DNA of 64,000 nucleotides, taken from the NCBI RefSeq assembly GCF_002954775.1, contig NZ_PJME01000040.1, positions 27,734 to 91,733 of the forward strand, in the 5' to 3' direction. Origin of the DNA: Streptomyces geranii. Its GTDB lineage: Bacteria > Actinomycetota > Actinomycetes > Streptomycetales > Streptomycetaceae. This document shows positions 45,058 through 53,520 of this stretch, in pieces. How positions within the stretch are numbered: position 1 is the stretch's first letter; each line of letters begins with the position of its first letter. The notes beneath the pieces were generated by a model. That model searched no databases. It was not told where the DNA came from and worked only from the letters and a program-made list of their open reading frames with translations. Made by a program: the position numbers and the translations under genes.

Positions 45058-45882
45058 GTGAAACTCCTCCGCTCCCGTCCTACTCCCCCTCCCCCGTCCG
45101 AACCCGGCGACGTTCTCGCCGAAGCCTCGGGGCTGCATGTTCGACTTGGCGGGCGGGAGGTGCTGCAGGGAGTCGATGTCTTCGCCCGGGCCGGGGAGGT
45201 GTTGGCTCTGGTTGGGCCCAACGGGGCCGGGAAATCAACCCTGTTGGGTGCGCTCGCCGCCGATCTTCCGGCTGCCGCAGGGGTCGTACGGATTCATGGT
45301 CGGGCCGCCGACGAGTGGCCGGCGGCCGAACTGGCGTTGCGGCGGGCCGTGTTGCCGCAGGCCGCCTCGCTCGCCTTTCCGTTCGGTGTCGATGAGGTCG
45401 TGCGGATGGGGCGGGCGCCCTGGGCCGGTACGGAGGGCGAGGACGAGGACGATGTCGCCGTCGCGGAGGCCATGGGGGCCGCCGAGGTGGCCGGGTTCGC
45501 CGGGCGGCCGTTCTCCGCGTTGAGCGGGGGCGAGCGGGCGCGGGTCGCGCTGGCGCGGGTGCTCGCCCAGCGGGCGCCGCTGCTGCTGCTCGACGAGCCG
45601 ACGGCCGCGCTGGACCTGCGCCACCAGGAGCTGGTGCTGCGGGTGTGCCGGGAGCGGGCGCGGGCCGGGGACGCGGTCGTCGTCGTACTGCACGATCTGG
45701 GACTCGCGGCGGCGTACGCGCACCGGGTGGCGATTCTGAGCGGCGGGCGGGTGGTGGCCGACGGGGCACCCGAGGCGGTCTTCGAGGAGCGGCTGCTGTC
45801 GGACGTGTACCGGCAGCCCATCGAGGTGTTTCCGCATCCGCGCACCGGCGCTGTCCTGATCTCGCCGGTCCGGGATTCTTGA
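45058..45882 (+). CDS. hmuV: Heme ABC transporter ATPase
   Basis: 274 residues starting at GTG 45058 with TAGGAA upstream; a longer frame from 44935 would run through the repeat. Walker A LVGPNGAGKSTLLGALA, signature LSGGERARVALARVLAQ, Walker B LLLLDEPTAALDL and switch His VLHDLGLAAAYAHR. Typical FepC/HmuV length and the C-terminal VFEERLLSDVYRQPIEVFPHP. Completes the importer with hmuTU. Confidence 0.92.
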   Translation: MKLLRSRPTPPPPSEPGDVLAEASGLHVRLGGREVLQGVDVFARAGEVLALVGPNGAGKSTLLGALAADLPAAAGVVRIHGRAADEWPAAELALRRAVLPQAASLAFPFGVDEVVRMGRAPWAGTEGEDEDDVAVAEAMGAAEVAGFAGRPFSALSGGERARVALARVLAQRAPLLLLDEPTAALDLRHQELVLRVCRERARAGDAVVVVLHDLGLAAAYAHRVAILSGGRVVADGAPEAVFEERLLSDVYRQPIEVFPHPRTGAVLISPVRDS

Positions 45883-46006
45883 CCTGTGAGTTGCCTGTGG
45901 ATAGCCCTTGCTTTAGCGGGCCTTTGCGTACCTTTTAGGACTTCGTGATCGCAGTGTTCCCAAATAGCTCTGATGAGAGGTGAATCACTCATTCAACTGG
46001 TATCGG

Positions 46007-46025
46007 TGAGGTGAGCCTTATATAA
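46007..46025. promoter_or_regulatory. Upstream iron box of efeO (overlapping pair)
   Basis: TGAGGTGAGCCTTATATAA, a weaker iron box match shifted 15 bp from and overlapping the next one. Confidence 0.5.
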
Positions 46026-46040
46026 GTTAGGCCTACCTCA
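46022..46040. promoter_or_regulatory. Main iron box of efeO
   Basis: ATAAGTTAGGCCTACCTCA matches the DmdR/IdeR consensus at 14 of 19 positions, 24 bp before the efeO start. Overlaps a TATAAG -10-like element. Confidence 0.75.
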
Positions 46041-46063
46041 CCAAGTACTTTCAGGAGCCCCCT

Positions 46064-47206
46064 ATGCGTGCCGTCAGACTCTCCGTCGTCACCGCAGCCG
46101 CCACCGCGGCGGCACTGGCCGCAGTCACCGGCTGCACGGAGAAGGGCAGCTCCGGGAGCGGCGGTGAACGGGTCATCAGCGTCACCGCGACGGACGACAA
46201 GTGCGAGGTGTCGAAGAAGGAGTTCCCGGCCGGGCACGTCGAGCTGGACATCGAGAACAAGGGCTCGAAGGTCACCGAGGTCTACGTCCTCTTCCCGGAC
46301 GACCGGATCGTCACCGAGCGCGAGAACATCGGCCCCGGGACCAAGCAGAAGGTCACCGCCGAGGTGAAGGCGGGCGACTACACGATCGCCTGCAAGCCCG
46401 GCATGAAGGGCGACGGCATCCGCCAGGCCGTCAAGGCCACCGGCGGCCAGGTCGCCAAGCGCGACCCGCGCCTCGACGCGGCCGTCGCCGCCTACCGCAA
46501 GTACGCGCAGGAGCAGGCCGACGCCACCGTGCCGCTCGCCGAGGTGTTCGCCACCGCGATCAAGGACGGCGACCTGGAGGCCGCGAAGAAGGCCTACGCG
46601 CCCTCCCGCATCGGCTGGGAGCGCACCGAGCCGGTCGCCGAGTCCTTCGGGGACATCGACCCCAAGGTCGACACCCGCGCCGACGGCCTGGAGCCCGGCC
46701 AGAAGTGGACCGGCTGGCACCGGCTGGAGAAGTCCCTCTGGCAGGACAAGAAGATCACCGCCGAGGACAAGACCCTCGCCACCCAGCTGATCACCGATCT
46801 GACCGACTGGCAGAAGCGGGTCGGCAAGGCCGAGATCACCCCGACCTCCATGGCCAACGGCGCCAAGGAACTCCTCGACGAGGTCGCCACCGGCAAGATC
46901 ACCGGCGAGGAGGACCGCTACTCGCACACCGACCTCGTCGACTTCAAGGCCAACGTCGAGGGCGCCCAGGACGCCTACGAGCTGCTGAAGCCGGTCGCGA
47001 AGGAGAACGACGCGGCCCTGACGACCGAGCTGGACAAGCAGTTCGCCGCCCTGGACACGCTGCTGGACAAGTACCGCGCGGACAAGAACTCCTACGACTT
47101 CACCTCCTACGACAAGGTCACCGCAGCCCAGCGCAAGGAGCTCTCGGACGCGGTGAACGCGCTCGCCGAGCCGCTGTCCAAGCTCGCCGCCGCCGTCGTG
47201 AAGTAG
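46064..47206 (+). CDS. efeO: EfeO iron-uptake lipoprotein (cupredoxin + M75 domains)
   Basis: Extracytoplasmic component of the EfeUOB iron transporter. 380 residues: signal with lipobox (VTGC, Cys24), cupredoxin-like domain (about 36-125, containing FPAGHVELDIENKGSKVTEVYV and CKPGMKGDG) and the M75 imelysin-like domain from about 138. The M75 metal motif HRLEKSLW (HxxE) is intact. Starts the efeO-efeB-efeU operon under overlapping iron boxes. Confidence 0.93.
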   Translation: MRAVRLSVVTAAATAAALAAVTGCTEKGSSGSGGERVISVTATDDKCEVSKKEFPAGHVELDIENKGSKVTEVYVLFPDDRIVTERENIGPGTKQKVTAEVKAGDYTIACKPGMKGDGIRQAVKATGGQVAKRDPRLDAAVAAYRKYAQEQADATVPLAEVFATAIKDGDLEAAKKAYAPSRIGWERTEPVAESFGDIDPKVDTRADGLEPGQKWTGWHRLEKSLWQDKKITAEDKTLATQLITDLTDWQKRVGKAEITPTSMANGAKELLDEVATGKITGEEDRYSHTDLVDFKANVEGAQDAYELLKPVAKENDAALTTELDKQFAALDTLLDKYRADKNSYDFTSYDKVTAAQRKELSDAVNALAEPLSKLAAAVVK

Positions 47207-47228
47207 CCGAAGAAGCGACAAGGGGCCC

Positions 47229-48521
47229 ATGGACATGGCTGACGACGAGAAGACAGAGACACCGCAGGCCTCCTCCGCCGCCGGTACCTCGCGGCGCGCG
47301 CTGATCGGCTGGGGCGGGGCCGGGCTCGCGCTCGGGGCCGCCGCGGTCGGCGGTGCCGTCGCGGCGACCCGGGACGGTGACAACGTGCAGACGGTCGCCG
47401 CCGAGGCCGGCGGCGCGATCGCCTTCCACGGCGGGCACCAGGCCGGGATCGCCACCCCGGTGCAGGACCGGCTGCACTTCGCCGCGTTCGACGTGGAGAC
47501 CGACGACCGCGCCGAGTTCGTCCAGATGCTCAAGGACTGGACCGCGGCGGCCCGGCGGATGACCGCCGGACAGACCGTCGGCGAGGGCGCGTACGGCGGG
47601 CTCGCCGTGGCCCCGCCCGACGACACCGGCGAGGCGCTCGGGCTGAAGCCGTCGCGGCTGACGCTGACGGTCGGGTTCGGACCCGGACTGTTCGACAGGT
47701 TCGGGCTCGCCGGGCGGCGGCCCGCCGCGCTCGTCGACCTGCCGCAGTTCCCCGGCGACAACCTCGACAAGAACCGCAGCGGCGGCGATGTGTGCGTCCA
47801 GGCCTGCTCGGACGATCCGCAGGTCGCCGTCCACGCGATCCGCAACCTCGCCCGGATCGGCTTCGGCAAGGTCTCGGTCCGCTGGTCGCAGCTCGGCTTC
47901 GGCAAGACCTCCTCCACCACCCCCGAGGCACAGACCCCGCGCAACCTGCTCGGCTTCAAGGACGGCACCCGCAACATCGCGGGAACCGAGACGGCCCGGC
48001 TGAAGAAGTTCGTGTGGGTCGACGGCTCCGACACCGACACCAACTCGGCCTGGCTGGAAGGGGGTTCGTATCTCGTCGCCCGGCGCATCCGGATGCACAT
48101 CGAGCCCTGGGACCGGACCTCGCTGCAGGAGCAGGAGGACATCATCGGGCGTGACAAGGGCGAAGGGGCGCCGGTCGGCAAGGCCAAGGAGCGCGACGAG
48201 CCGTTCCTGAAGGCCATGCTGCCCGACGCGCACGTCCGGCTCGCCCACCCCGACTCCAACCACGGGGCCACCCTGCTGCGCCGGGGCTACTCCTTCACCG
48301 ACGGCACGGACGGGCTCGGCCGGCTGGAGGCGGGCCTGTTCTTCCTCGCCTACCAGCGCGACGTCCGCAAGGGCTTCATCCAGGTGCAGGGCAACCTCGC
48401 GCGCACCGACGCCCTCAACGAGTACATCCAGCACGTGGGTTCGGCCGTCTTCGCGATCCCTCCGGGCGTCCGCGACAAGGACGACTGGTGGGGCAGCACC
48501 CTGTTCGATGAGGAGGCGTAG
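47229..48521 (+). CDS. efeB: EfeB deferrochelatase/Dyp-type heme peroxidase, Tat-exported
   Basis: 430 residues. Twin-arginine signal TSRRALIGWGGAGLALGAAA, then a DyP fold with two ferredoxin-like halves: catalytic Asp in LLGFKDGTRN (GxxDG), proximal heme His in HPDSNHGATLLRRGYSF, and a second-half FFLAYQRDVRKGF. The start could be 47229 (MDMADD) or 47235; AAGGGG is upstream. In EfeUOB systems it oxidises Fe2+ or removes iron from heme; here it sits beside a heme-uptake locus, so both roles are plausible. Confidence 0.93.
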   Translation: MDMADDEKTETPQASSAAGTSRRALIGWGGAGLALGAAAVGGAVAATRDGDNVQTVAAEAGGAIAFHGGHQAGIATPVQDRLHFAAFDVETDDRAEFVQMLKDWTAAARRMTAGQTVGEGAYGGLAVAPPDDTGEALGLKPSRLTLTVGFGPGLFDRFGLAGRRPAALVDLPQFPGDNLDKNRSGGDVCVQACSDDPQVAVHAIRNLARIGFGKVSVRWSQLGFGKTSSTTPEAQTPRNLLGFKDGTRNIAGTETARLKKFVWVDGSDTDTNSAWLEGGSYLVARRIRMHIEPWDRTSLQEQEDIIGRDKGEGAPVGKAKERDEPFLKAMLPDAHVRLAHPDSNHGATLLRRGYSFTDGTDGLGRLEAGLFFLAYQRDVRKGFIQVQGNLARTDALNEYIQHVGSAVFAIPPGVRDKDDWWGSTLFDEEA

Positions 48522-48526
48522 GCGCC

Positions 48527-49423
48527 GTGTTCGCGAACTATCTGATCGGTCTGCGCGAGGGGCTGGAAGCCAGCCTCGTCGTCTGCATCCTCATCGCCTA
48601 CCTCGTCAAGACCGACCGCCGCGACGCCCTGAAGCCGATCTGGACCGGCATCGCGGTCGCGATCACCCTCGCCCTCGGCTTCGGCTGCGCGCTCGAATTC
48701 GGCTCCCAGGAGCTGACGTTCGAGGCGCAGGAGGCGCTCGGCGGGTCGCTGTCGATCGTCGCCGTCTGTCTGGTGACATGGATGGTCTTCTGGATGCGGC
48801 GCACCGCCCGCCACCTCAAGACCGACCTGCACGGCAAGTTGGACGCCGCGCTGCAGATGGGCACCGGCGCACTGGTCGCCACCGCCTTCCTCGCCGTCGG
48901 CCGGGAGGGCCTGGAGACCGCCCTGTTCGTGTGGGCGTCGGTCCGGGCGTCCGGCGACGGCACCCAAGGCCCCCTGATCGGCGTGCTGTTGGGCATCGCG
49001 ACGGCGGTCGTGCTCGGCTACCTCTTCTACCGGGGCGCCCTGCGCATCAACCTGTCCCGCTTCTTCACCTGGACCGGCGGCATGCTGGTCGTCGTCGCGG
49101 CGGGCGTCCTCGCCTACGGCTTCCACGACCTCCAGGAGGCCGACTGGCTGCCCGGCCTCAACAACAAGGCCTTCGACATCAGCGACACCATCCCGCCGGA
49201 CAGCTGGTACGGCACCCTCCTCAAGGGCGTCCTCAACTTCCAGCCCGACCCCACCGTCCTCCAGGTCACGGTGTGGGCGCTCTACCTGGTCCCGACGATC
49301 GCGCTTTTCCTCGCCCCGGTAGGGTTCGGCTCCGGGAAGGGGAAGGTGAAGCCAGCTGATGAGCAGGTTGAGCAGGGGTCGCAGCCCTCGGACACCACGA
49401 AGGACACCACGAAGCCGGTTTGA
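48527..49423 (+). CDS. efeU: EfeU iron permease (FTR1 family)
   Basis: 298 residues, seven helices. Two iron-binding REGLE motifs: LIGLREGLEAS (residues 7-17) and VGREGLETAL (about 125-134). Starts at GTG 48527, with GAGGAGG 10 nt upstream in the end of efeB. Gene order efeO-efeB-efeU. Its last 65 bp overlap the following lipoprotein gene in another frame, indicating translational coupling. Confidence 0.93.
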   Translation: MFANYLIGLREGLEASLVVCILIAYLVKTDRRDALKPIWTGIAVAITLALGFGCALEFGSQELTFEAQEALGGSLSIVAVCLVTWMVFWMRRTARHLKTDLHGKLDAALQMGTGALVATAFLAVGREGLETALFVWASVRASGDGTQGPLIGVLLGIATAVVLGYLFYRGALRINLSRFFTWTGGMLVVVAAGVLAYGFHDLQEADWLPGLNNKAFDISDTIPPDSWYGTLLKGVLNFQPDPTVLQVTVWALYLVPTIALFLAPVGFGSGKGKVKPADEQVEQGSQPSDTTKDTTKPV

Positions 49424-50387
49424 CCGGAGTGTTCTGATCGCTGCCTCGGTGACCGTGTTGTCGCTGGCCGCGAGCGGCTGTGTCGTGGTGCACGGCGAGC
49501 GCGAGGTGCTCCCGGGGGCGACCCGGGCGGAGGCCGCTCAGGCGCTGACGGACTTCACGGCCGCGTACAACAAGGCGGACAAGGCGTACGACCGTTCCCT
49601 GGACGCCGACTACGTCACCGGCGCCCTCGGCGCGATCGACGCGGCCCGGCTGGACGCGGGGCGCGTGAACAACCCGGCCGGCAACCCGTCGTACGTACCG
49701 CTGGAGTTCACGGATCCCAAGTTCACGATCCCGAAGAAGGCGGGCTGGCCGCGCTGGTTCGTCGCGGACGCCGACGCCAACAAGGGCGACGAGGCGCGCT
49801 GGCTGCTGGTGTTCACGCGCAGCAACGTGGCCGAGCCGTGGGCGGTGGCGTATCTGACGCTGGTCGCGCCGGGCGACGTACCGGCGTTCAAGACCGACAA
49901 GGACGGCTTCGCGGAGCCGGTGACGCCGGACTCGGCCGAACTGGCCGTCCCGCCCAAGGACTTGAGCGCGGACTACGCGGCCTTCCTGAAGGACGGCACC
50001 GGCGATGTCTTCGCGCCCGGGGTGCACACCAGCGCGTGGGTCGCGCAGCGCGAGAAGAGCGCCATCAAGCCCGGGCTGGTCACCCAGTACATCGACGAGC
50101 CGCTCGTCAAGGACGACTTCGCCCCGCTGGGTCTGCGCACCGCGGACGGCGGCGCGCTGGTCTTCTTCGCCACGCACCACTACGAGAAGCAGACGGCCGC
50201 ACTGGGTACGTCGATCCCGGAGCAGAGCGACAGTGTGCGGGCGTTGACCAAGGGCGAGATCAAGCAGTCGCTGACCCTGGAGTTCGTGTCGAACCAGGCG
50301 GTCATCGACCCGGGCAAGGGTGCCGCGAACCAGGGTGTGGAGTTCCTGAGCCGCATCCAGGGTCTGACCGCGGCGCAGGGCGAGTAA
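49359..50387 (+). CDS. Lipoprotein of unknown function in the efe operon
   Basis: 342 residues. Basic N-terminus (SRLSRGRSPRTPRRTPRSRF), then hydrophobic core and lipobox LAASGC at about residue 41; the start at 49359 overlaps efeU by 65 bp, the in-frame alternatives being worse. The mature region (LPGATRAEAAQALTDFTAAYNKADKAYDRSLD) resembles a DUF8094-like extracytoplasmic domain that I know only from streptomycetes. Co-transcription with efeUOB suggests a role in iron handling at the cell surface, but this is inference. Confidence 0.8.
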   Translation: MSRLSRGRSPRTPRRTPRSRFDRSVLIAASVTVLSLAASGCVVVHGEREVLPGATRAEAAQALTDFTAAYNKADKAYDRSLDADYVTGALGAIDAARLDAGRVNNPAGNPSYVPLEFTDPKFTIPKKAGWPRWFVADADANKGDEARWLLVFTRSNVAEPWAVAYLTLVAPGDVPAFKTDKDGFAEPVTPDSAELAVPPKDLSADYAAFLKDGTGDVFAPGVHTSAWVAQREKSAIKPGLVTQYIDEPLVKDDFAPLGLRTADGGALVFFATHHYEKQTAALGTSIPEQSDSVRALTKGEIKQSLTLEFVSNQAVIDPGKGAANQGVEFLSRIQGLTAAQGE

Positions 50388-50425
50388 CCGGTAACCGCCG
50401 TGACTCCGGTCGCCGTGGCGGGTGT

Positions 50426-51172
50426 TCAGCCCCGGGAGGGCCAGGCCGCGGTGGCGTGGTCGGGCTCCTCGCCCGCGTACCTGGCGCAGGCGTCGGTGAG
50501 GACTTCGAGGAGGCTCAGCGGGTCGGGCAGGGCGAACTCCGGCCCGCGTACCCAGTACACGCCCTGGTCACCGGGCAACCGGGCGGGCGGTACGAGGACG
50601 TAGGAGCCCCGGCAGTGCCAGCGCAGGCCCGGATGCTCGTCCGCGGTCTCGGGGTGGCAGTCCAGTTCGCAGGGCCACCACTCGTCCTCGTCCTCCGGGG
50701 TGCCCCGGGTGAGGGTGAAGAACAGCAGCCGTCCGTCGTCGCTCTCGGCGACGGGACCGACCTCGATACCGGCTCCGAGGAGCCGCTCCAGAGCCTCGCG
50801 GCCCGCTTCGAGGGGTACGTCGAGGACGTCGTGGACTATGCCGGTCGCGGTGATGAAGTTGGCCTGCGGCTGGTGCCTGGCCCAACGCTCGATCTGGGCA
50901 CGGTCGGTGGTGGACTGCGTCTGCCAGGCGAAGGAGATGGGGTGCCTGGCGGGCGTGGGACAGCCGACGCGGTCGCAGGAACATCGGTACGCGGAGGGGT
51001 GCGCGGCGGGCGCGAGGGGCAGTCCGGCACGGGCGACGGCGAGCAGCAGTTCCTCGCGGCGCCCGCTCTCGGCACCGGCGGCGGCCTCGTGGGCATCCGC
51101 TCGGCGACCACGCAGCCACTGGGAGATCCTGCCCTGCCGGCCCGTCGTACGACCGCCGAACTCCGCGCTCAT
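50426..51172 (-). CDS. Bifunctional DNA primase/polymerase-like protein (PrimPol N-terminal domain)
   Basis: 248 residues starting MSAEFGGRTTGRQGRISQWL (51172); a 28-residue extension from 51256 lacks similarity to relatives. The PrimPol-type segment has YRCSCDRVGCPTPARHPISF (Cys cluster) and FAWQTQSTTDRAQIERWARHQPQANF, then EWWPCELDCHPETADEHPGLRWHCRGSYVLVPPAR. The normal DxD catalytic motif is replaced by HDVLDV, so polymerase activity is doubtful. No helicase domain follows, as in the many orphan streptomycete copies. Converges on the efe operon. Confidence 0.72.
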   Translation of the reverse strand: MSAEFGGRTTGRQGRISQWLRGRRADAHEAAAGAESGRREELLLAVARAGLPLAPAAHPSAYRCSCDRVGCPTPARHPISFAWQTQSTTDRAQIERWARHQPQANFITATGIVHDVLDVPLEAGREALERLLGAGIEVGPVAESDDGRLLFFTLTRGTPEDEDEWWPCELDCHPETADEHPGLRWHCRGSYVLVPPARLPGDQGVYWVRGPEFALPDPLSLLEVLTDACARYAGEEPDHATAAWPSRG

Positions 51173-51352
51173 GTATCGCCTCGCCTCGCTGCTGTTGTGC
51201 GGACAGCCTGCTCCATGCTCCCACCATCCTGCGCTGCGGGAGGCCGGAGCCGACATCCGGGGTAGGCGGGACGAGGCGTACGCGGAGTGGGATCGGATGT
51301 TTTCCGACTGATTAGCAGGATTTAGTACCCACCATTTTCGGCCATGTTGTGC

Positions 51353-51979
51353 CTACTCGCCGCCGCGCGTGGCGATCCCGCCGAGTGCGTAGTCGACGAG
51401 GGTGTCCGTGTACTCGTACGAGATCGGTCCGGTGTGCTGGAGCCAGCGCTGGGCGAGCGGGGAGACGAAGAGTTCGAGGGCGATACGGGGGTCGACGCCG
51501 GCGCGGATCTGGCCCGCGTCCTGGGCTGCGCGCAGGCGGTCGGCGTAGAGCTGGAGGGAGGGTTCGAGGAGTCTGGCGACGTATCTGCGGCCGAGTTCCT
51601 CGTTGACCAGGCCTTCGGCGGCGAGGCTGCGGGAGGGGACCGCGAAGACGGGGTCGAGCAGCTGGTCGACGGTGAGGCGCAGTACGGCCTTGAGGTCGGC
51701 GGCGAGGTCTCCGGTGTCGGGGATGACGTACGCCTGGCCGGGCGCGGCGGTCTCGGCGGCCTGTTCGCTCAGGTCGACGAATGCCTCCATCAGGACGTCT
51801 CCCTTGGAGGACCACCACCGGTAGATGGTCTGCTTCCCGACGCCGGCCCGGGCCGCGATGCCCTCGATGGTCGTCTTCTGGTAGCCGATCTCACCGATGA
51901 GGGCGAGGGCGGCGGCGTAGATGGCGCGGCGGGATTTCTCGCTGCGGCGGGTGGAGTCGGGGGCGGGTTTCTGGACCAT
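51353..51979 (-). CDS. TetR family transcriptional regulator
   Basis: 208 residues. HTH IEGIAARAGVGKQTIYRWWS at about residues 38-57 followed by KGDVLMEAF. The C-terminal domain fits TetR_C_16-like dimerisation regions (LRLTVDQLLDPVFAVPSRSLAAEG). Divergent from the DUF6243 gene; a perfect palindrome at 52046 in the 102-bp gap is the likely operator. No pump gene is adjacent. The 180 bp downstream (51173-51352) hold no recognisable gene. Confidence 0.88.
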   Translation of the reverse strand: MVQKPAPDSTRRSEKSRRAIYAAALALIGEIGYQKTTIEGIAARAGVGKQTIYRWWSSKGDVLMEAFVDLSEQAAETAAPGQAYVIPDTGDLAADLKAVLRLTVDQLLDPVFAVPSRSLAAEGLVNEELGRRYVARLLEPSLQLYADRLRAAQDAGQIRAGVDPRIALELFVSPLAQRWLQHTGPISYEYTDTLVDYALGGIATRGGE

Positions 51980-52045
51980 GTGGGGAACTTATCAGGTTGA
52001 CAAGACGGAGCGTCTCGCCGGAGAGTGGTGGTGTTCGGCAAGCGA

Positions 52046-52061
52046 GACGATACGTATCGTC
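52046..52061. promoter_or_regulatory. Perfect 16-bp palindrome, candidate TetR operator
   Basis: GACGATAC-GTATCGTC between the TetR gene and the DUF6243 gene, 20 bp before the latter's start. Confidence 0.6.
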
Positions 52062-52081
52062 CTGAACGGAGGGAACCTGTC

Positions 52082-52276
52082 ATGTCACGAGGCGGAGCCG
52101 GAAACATGCTCGGGGTCGGCGGTACCCGCAGCAACCTGGGTCGCGGTGCCCTGCGGGGCGGCGGCCGGGGCAAGCAGGTGGGTGGCGGGACGGACCCGCA
52201 GGCCCAGAAACGGGAACTGCTGCGGAAGTTGCAGGAGAAGCACGCGGCGGAGGAGAGCGCGCGGCGGGACCAGTGA
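52082..52276 (+). CDS. DUF6243 family small protein
   Basis: 64 residues, MSRGGAGNMLGVGGTRSNLG..., Gly/Arg-rich N-terminal half and a charged helical C-terminal half (AQKRELLRKLQEKHAAEESARRDQ). Small basic protein of unknown function conserved in Streptomyces. GGAGGG lies 8 nt upstream of the ATG. Probably controlled by the divergent TetR regulator. Confidence 0.75.
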   Translation: MSRGGAGNMLGVGGTRSNLGRGALRGGGRGKQVGGGTDPQAQKRELLRKLQEKHAAEESARRDQ

Positions 52277-52287
52277 GGAGACGCCGC

Positions 52288-53421
52288 TCAGCGCAGTACG
52301 GCCGCCAGCAGGTCCGTCCCTAGGGCTGTCAGGTCGGGCAGGTTGAGGGAGTAGCGGACGTACCGTCCGTGCCGCCGGGCCGTGAGGAGGTCCGCGCGGC
52401 GCAGGACGGCGAGGTGGCGGGAAACCTCCGGTGGTGAGAGGTCCCACACATGGGCCAGCTCACCGGTGGTGTGCGGGCCGCGCGCCAGGGTACGCAGGAG
52501 CCGCAGCCGTACGGGATGGGCGAGCGCCTCAAGCCGGAGGGTGACCGTCTCCAGCGGTACCGGCTCCGGCGCCGGGCTCGGTTCGGCCACGGGGTACTGC
52601 ACCACCGGGTGCCAGCCGGGCGCGTGGACCGCGACCAGGTGAGGGCGGCCGAAGACGCTGGGGATGAAGGTGACTCCGGTGCCGTGGGCGGCGGTCGCCT
52701 TGTCCTGGAGCTTGTCGACGACGATGCAGTCGCCGTCGGGGGCGAGGGCGACCGCGCCGGAGACCGAGGCGAGCGCGGCGCCGACGCCCTGGCGCCTGAG
52801 CAGGTCGTTCTTCACGCGCAGGTCGGTGGCGAGCCGTACGGCGACGTCCGCCCAGGCGGCGTCGAAGAAGGCGCCGGCGCACTGTTCGAGGGTGTCGCGC
52901 ACCCGGGCCCGTACGGCGGCCGGGTCCGCGAGGAGCCGTTCCGCGAAGGCCTCCTGGCGTGCGCCACGGGCCTGGGCGAGATCGAGGGCCCACTCGCGCG
53001 CGGTCGTGTCGCTGAGCGGCGACGGCGAGCCGAAGTGGACGCGGCTGCTGCCGCAGGTGGTGACGAGCGCGGCGGTCACGTACGTCTCGTCGTCGAGCCG
53101 GTCCACGTCGTCGAGTTCGTCCGCGAGGGTGGGCCGGGGGCGGGCGGGGATCAGGAAGTCGGCCTGCGAGGAACGCCAGAGGAAGTCGGCCTCGCGCAGC
53201 CGCTCGGCCAGCTCGGGCCGCAGCCCGGCCCAGACGTCCGCCGCCCAGCCCGCGAGCTGCGGGTGGTGCCCGGGCTCGGCGAGGACGTGCAGCATCGCGG
53301 TCAGCTCGGCCAGCGGGGAGGCGGCGAACCGGACCCGCTCGGTCTGCACCCGCTCGGCAGCCGACCGGTCCGACGGCAGCCGCTCGGGCGGCAGTCCGCT
53401 GATGTCGATGCGCAACGTCAT
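52288..53421 (-). CDS. ArsR-family winged-helix regulator with DUF5937 N-terminal domain
   Basis: 377 residues. C-terminal winged helix LEALAHPVRLRLLRTLARGP, TGELAHVWDLSPPEVSRHLAVLRRADLLTARRHGRYVRYSL; N-terminal domain of about 280 residues (DUF5937 type) with DISGLPPERL at the start, probably ligand binding. No metal-binding Cys cluster, so not a metal sensor of the classical type. Divergent from the MFS gene at 53521 (99-bp gap), a likely target. Confidence 0.85.
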   Translation of the reverse strand: MTLRIDISGLPPERLPSDRSAAERVQTERVRFAASPLAELTAMLHVLAEPGHHPQLAGWAADVWAGLRPELAERLREADFLWRSSQADFLIPARPRPTLADELDDVDRLDDETYVTAALVTTCGSSRVHFGSPSPLSDTTAREWALDLAQARGARQEAFAERLLADPAAVRARVRDTLEQCAGAFFDAAWADVAVRLATDLRVKNDLLRRQGVGAALASVSGAVALAPDGDCIVVDKLQDKATAAHGTGVTFIPSVFGRPHLVAVHAPGWHPVVQYPVAEPSPAPEPVPLETVTLRLEALAHPVRLRLLRTLARGPHTTGELAHVWDLSPPEVSRHLAVLRRADLLTARRHGRYVRYSLNLPDLTALGTDLLAAVLR

Positions 53422-53520
53422 TCGTCCATCATGGCTGGCCGGAGGGCCGGGGTCGGCGTGGATTGACGGTGTCCGTCAACTGGCGTGGCCTGCCGGGCAA
53501 CCGTACGGACCGTTGGCGCC

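Noticed and set aside
45989..48271. 760-codon minus-strand open frame opposite efeO/efeB
   Set aside because: Low-complexity translation and antisense to two well-recognised iron genes.
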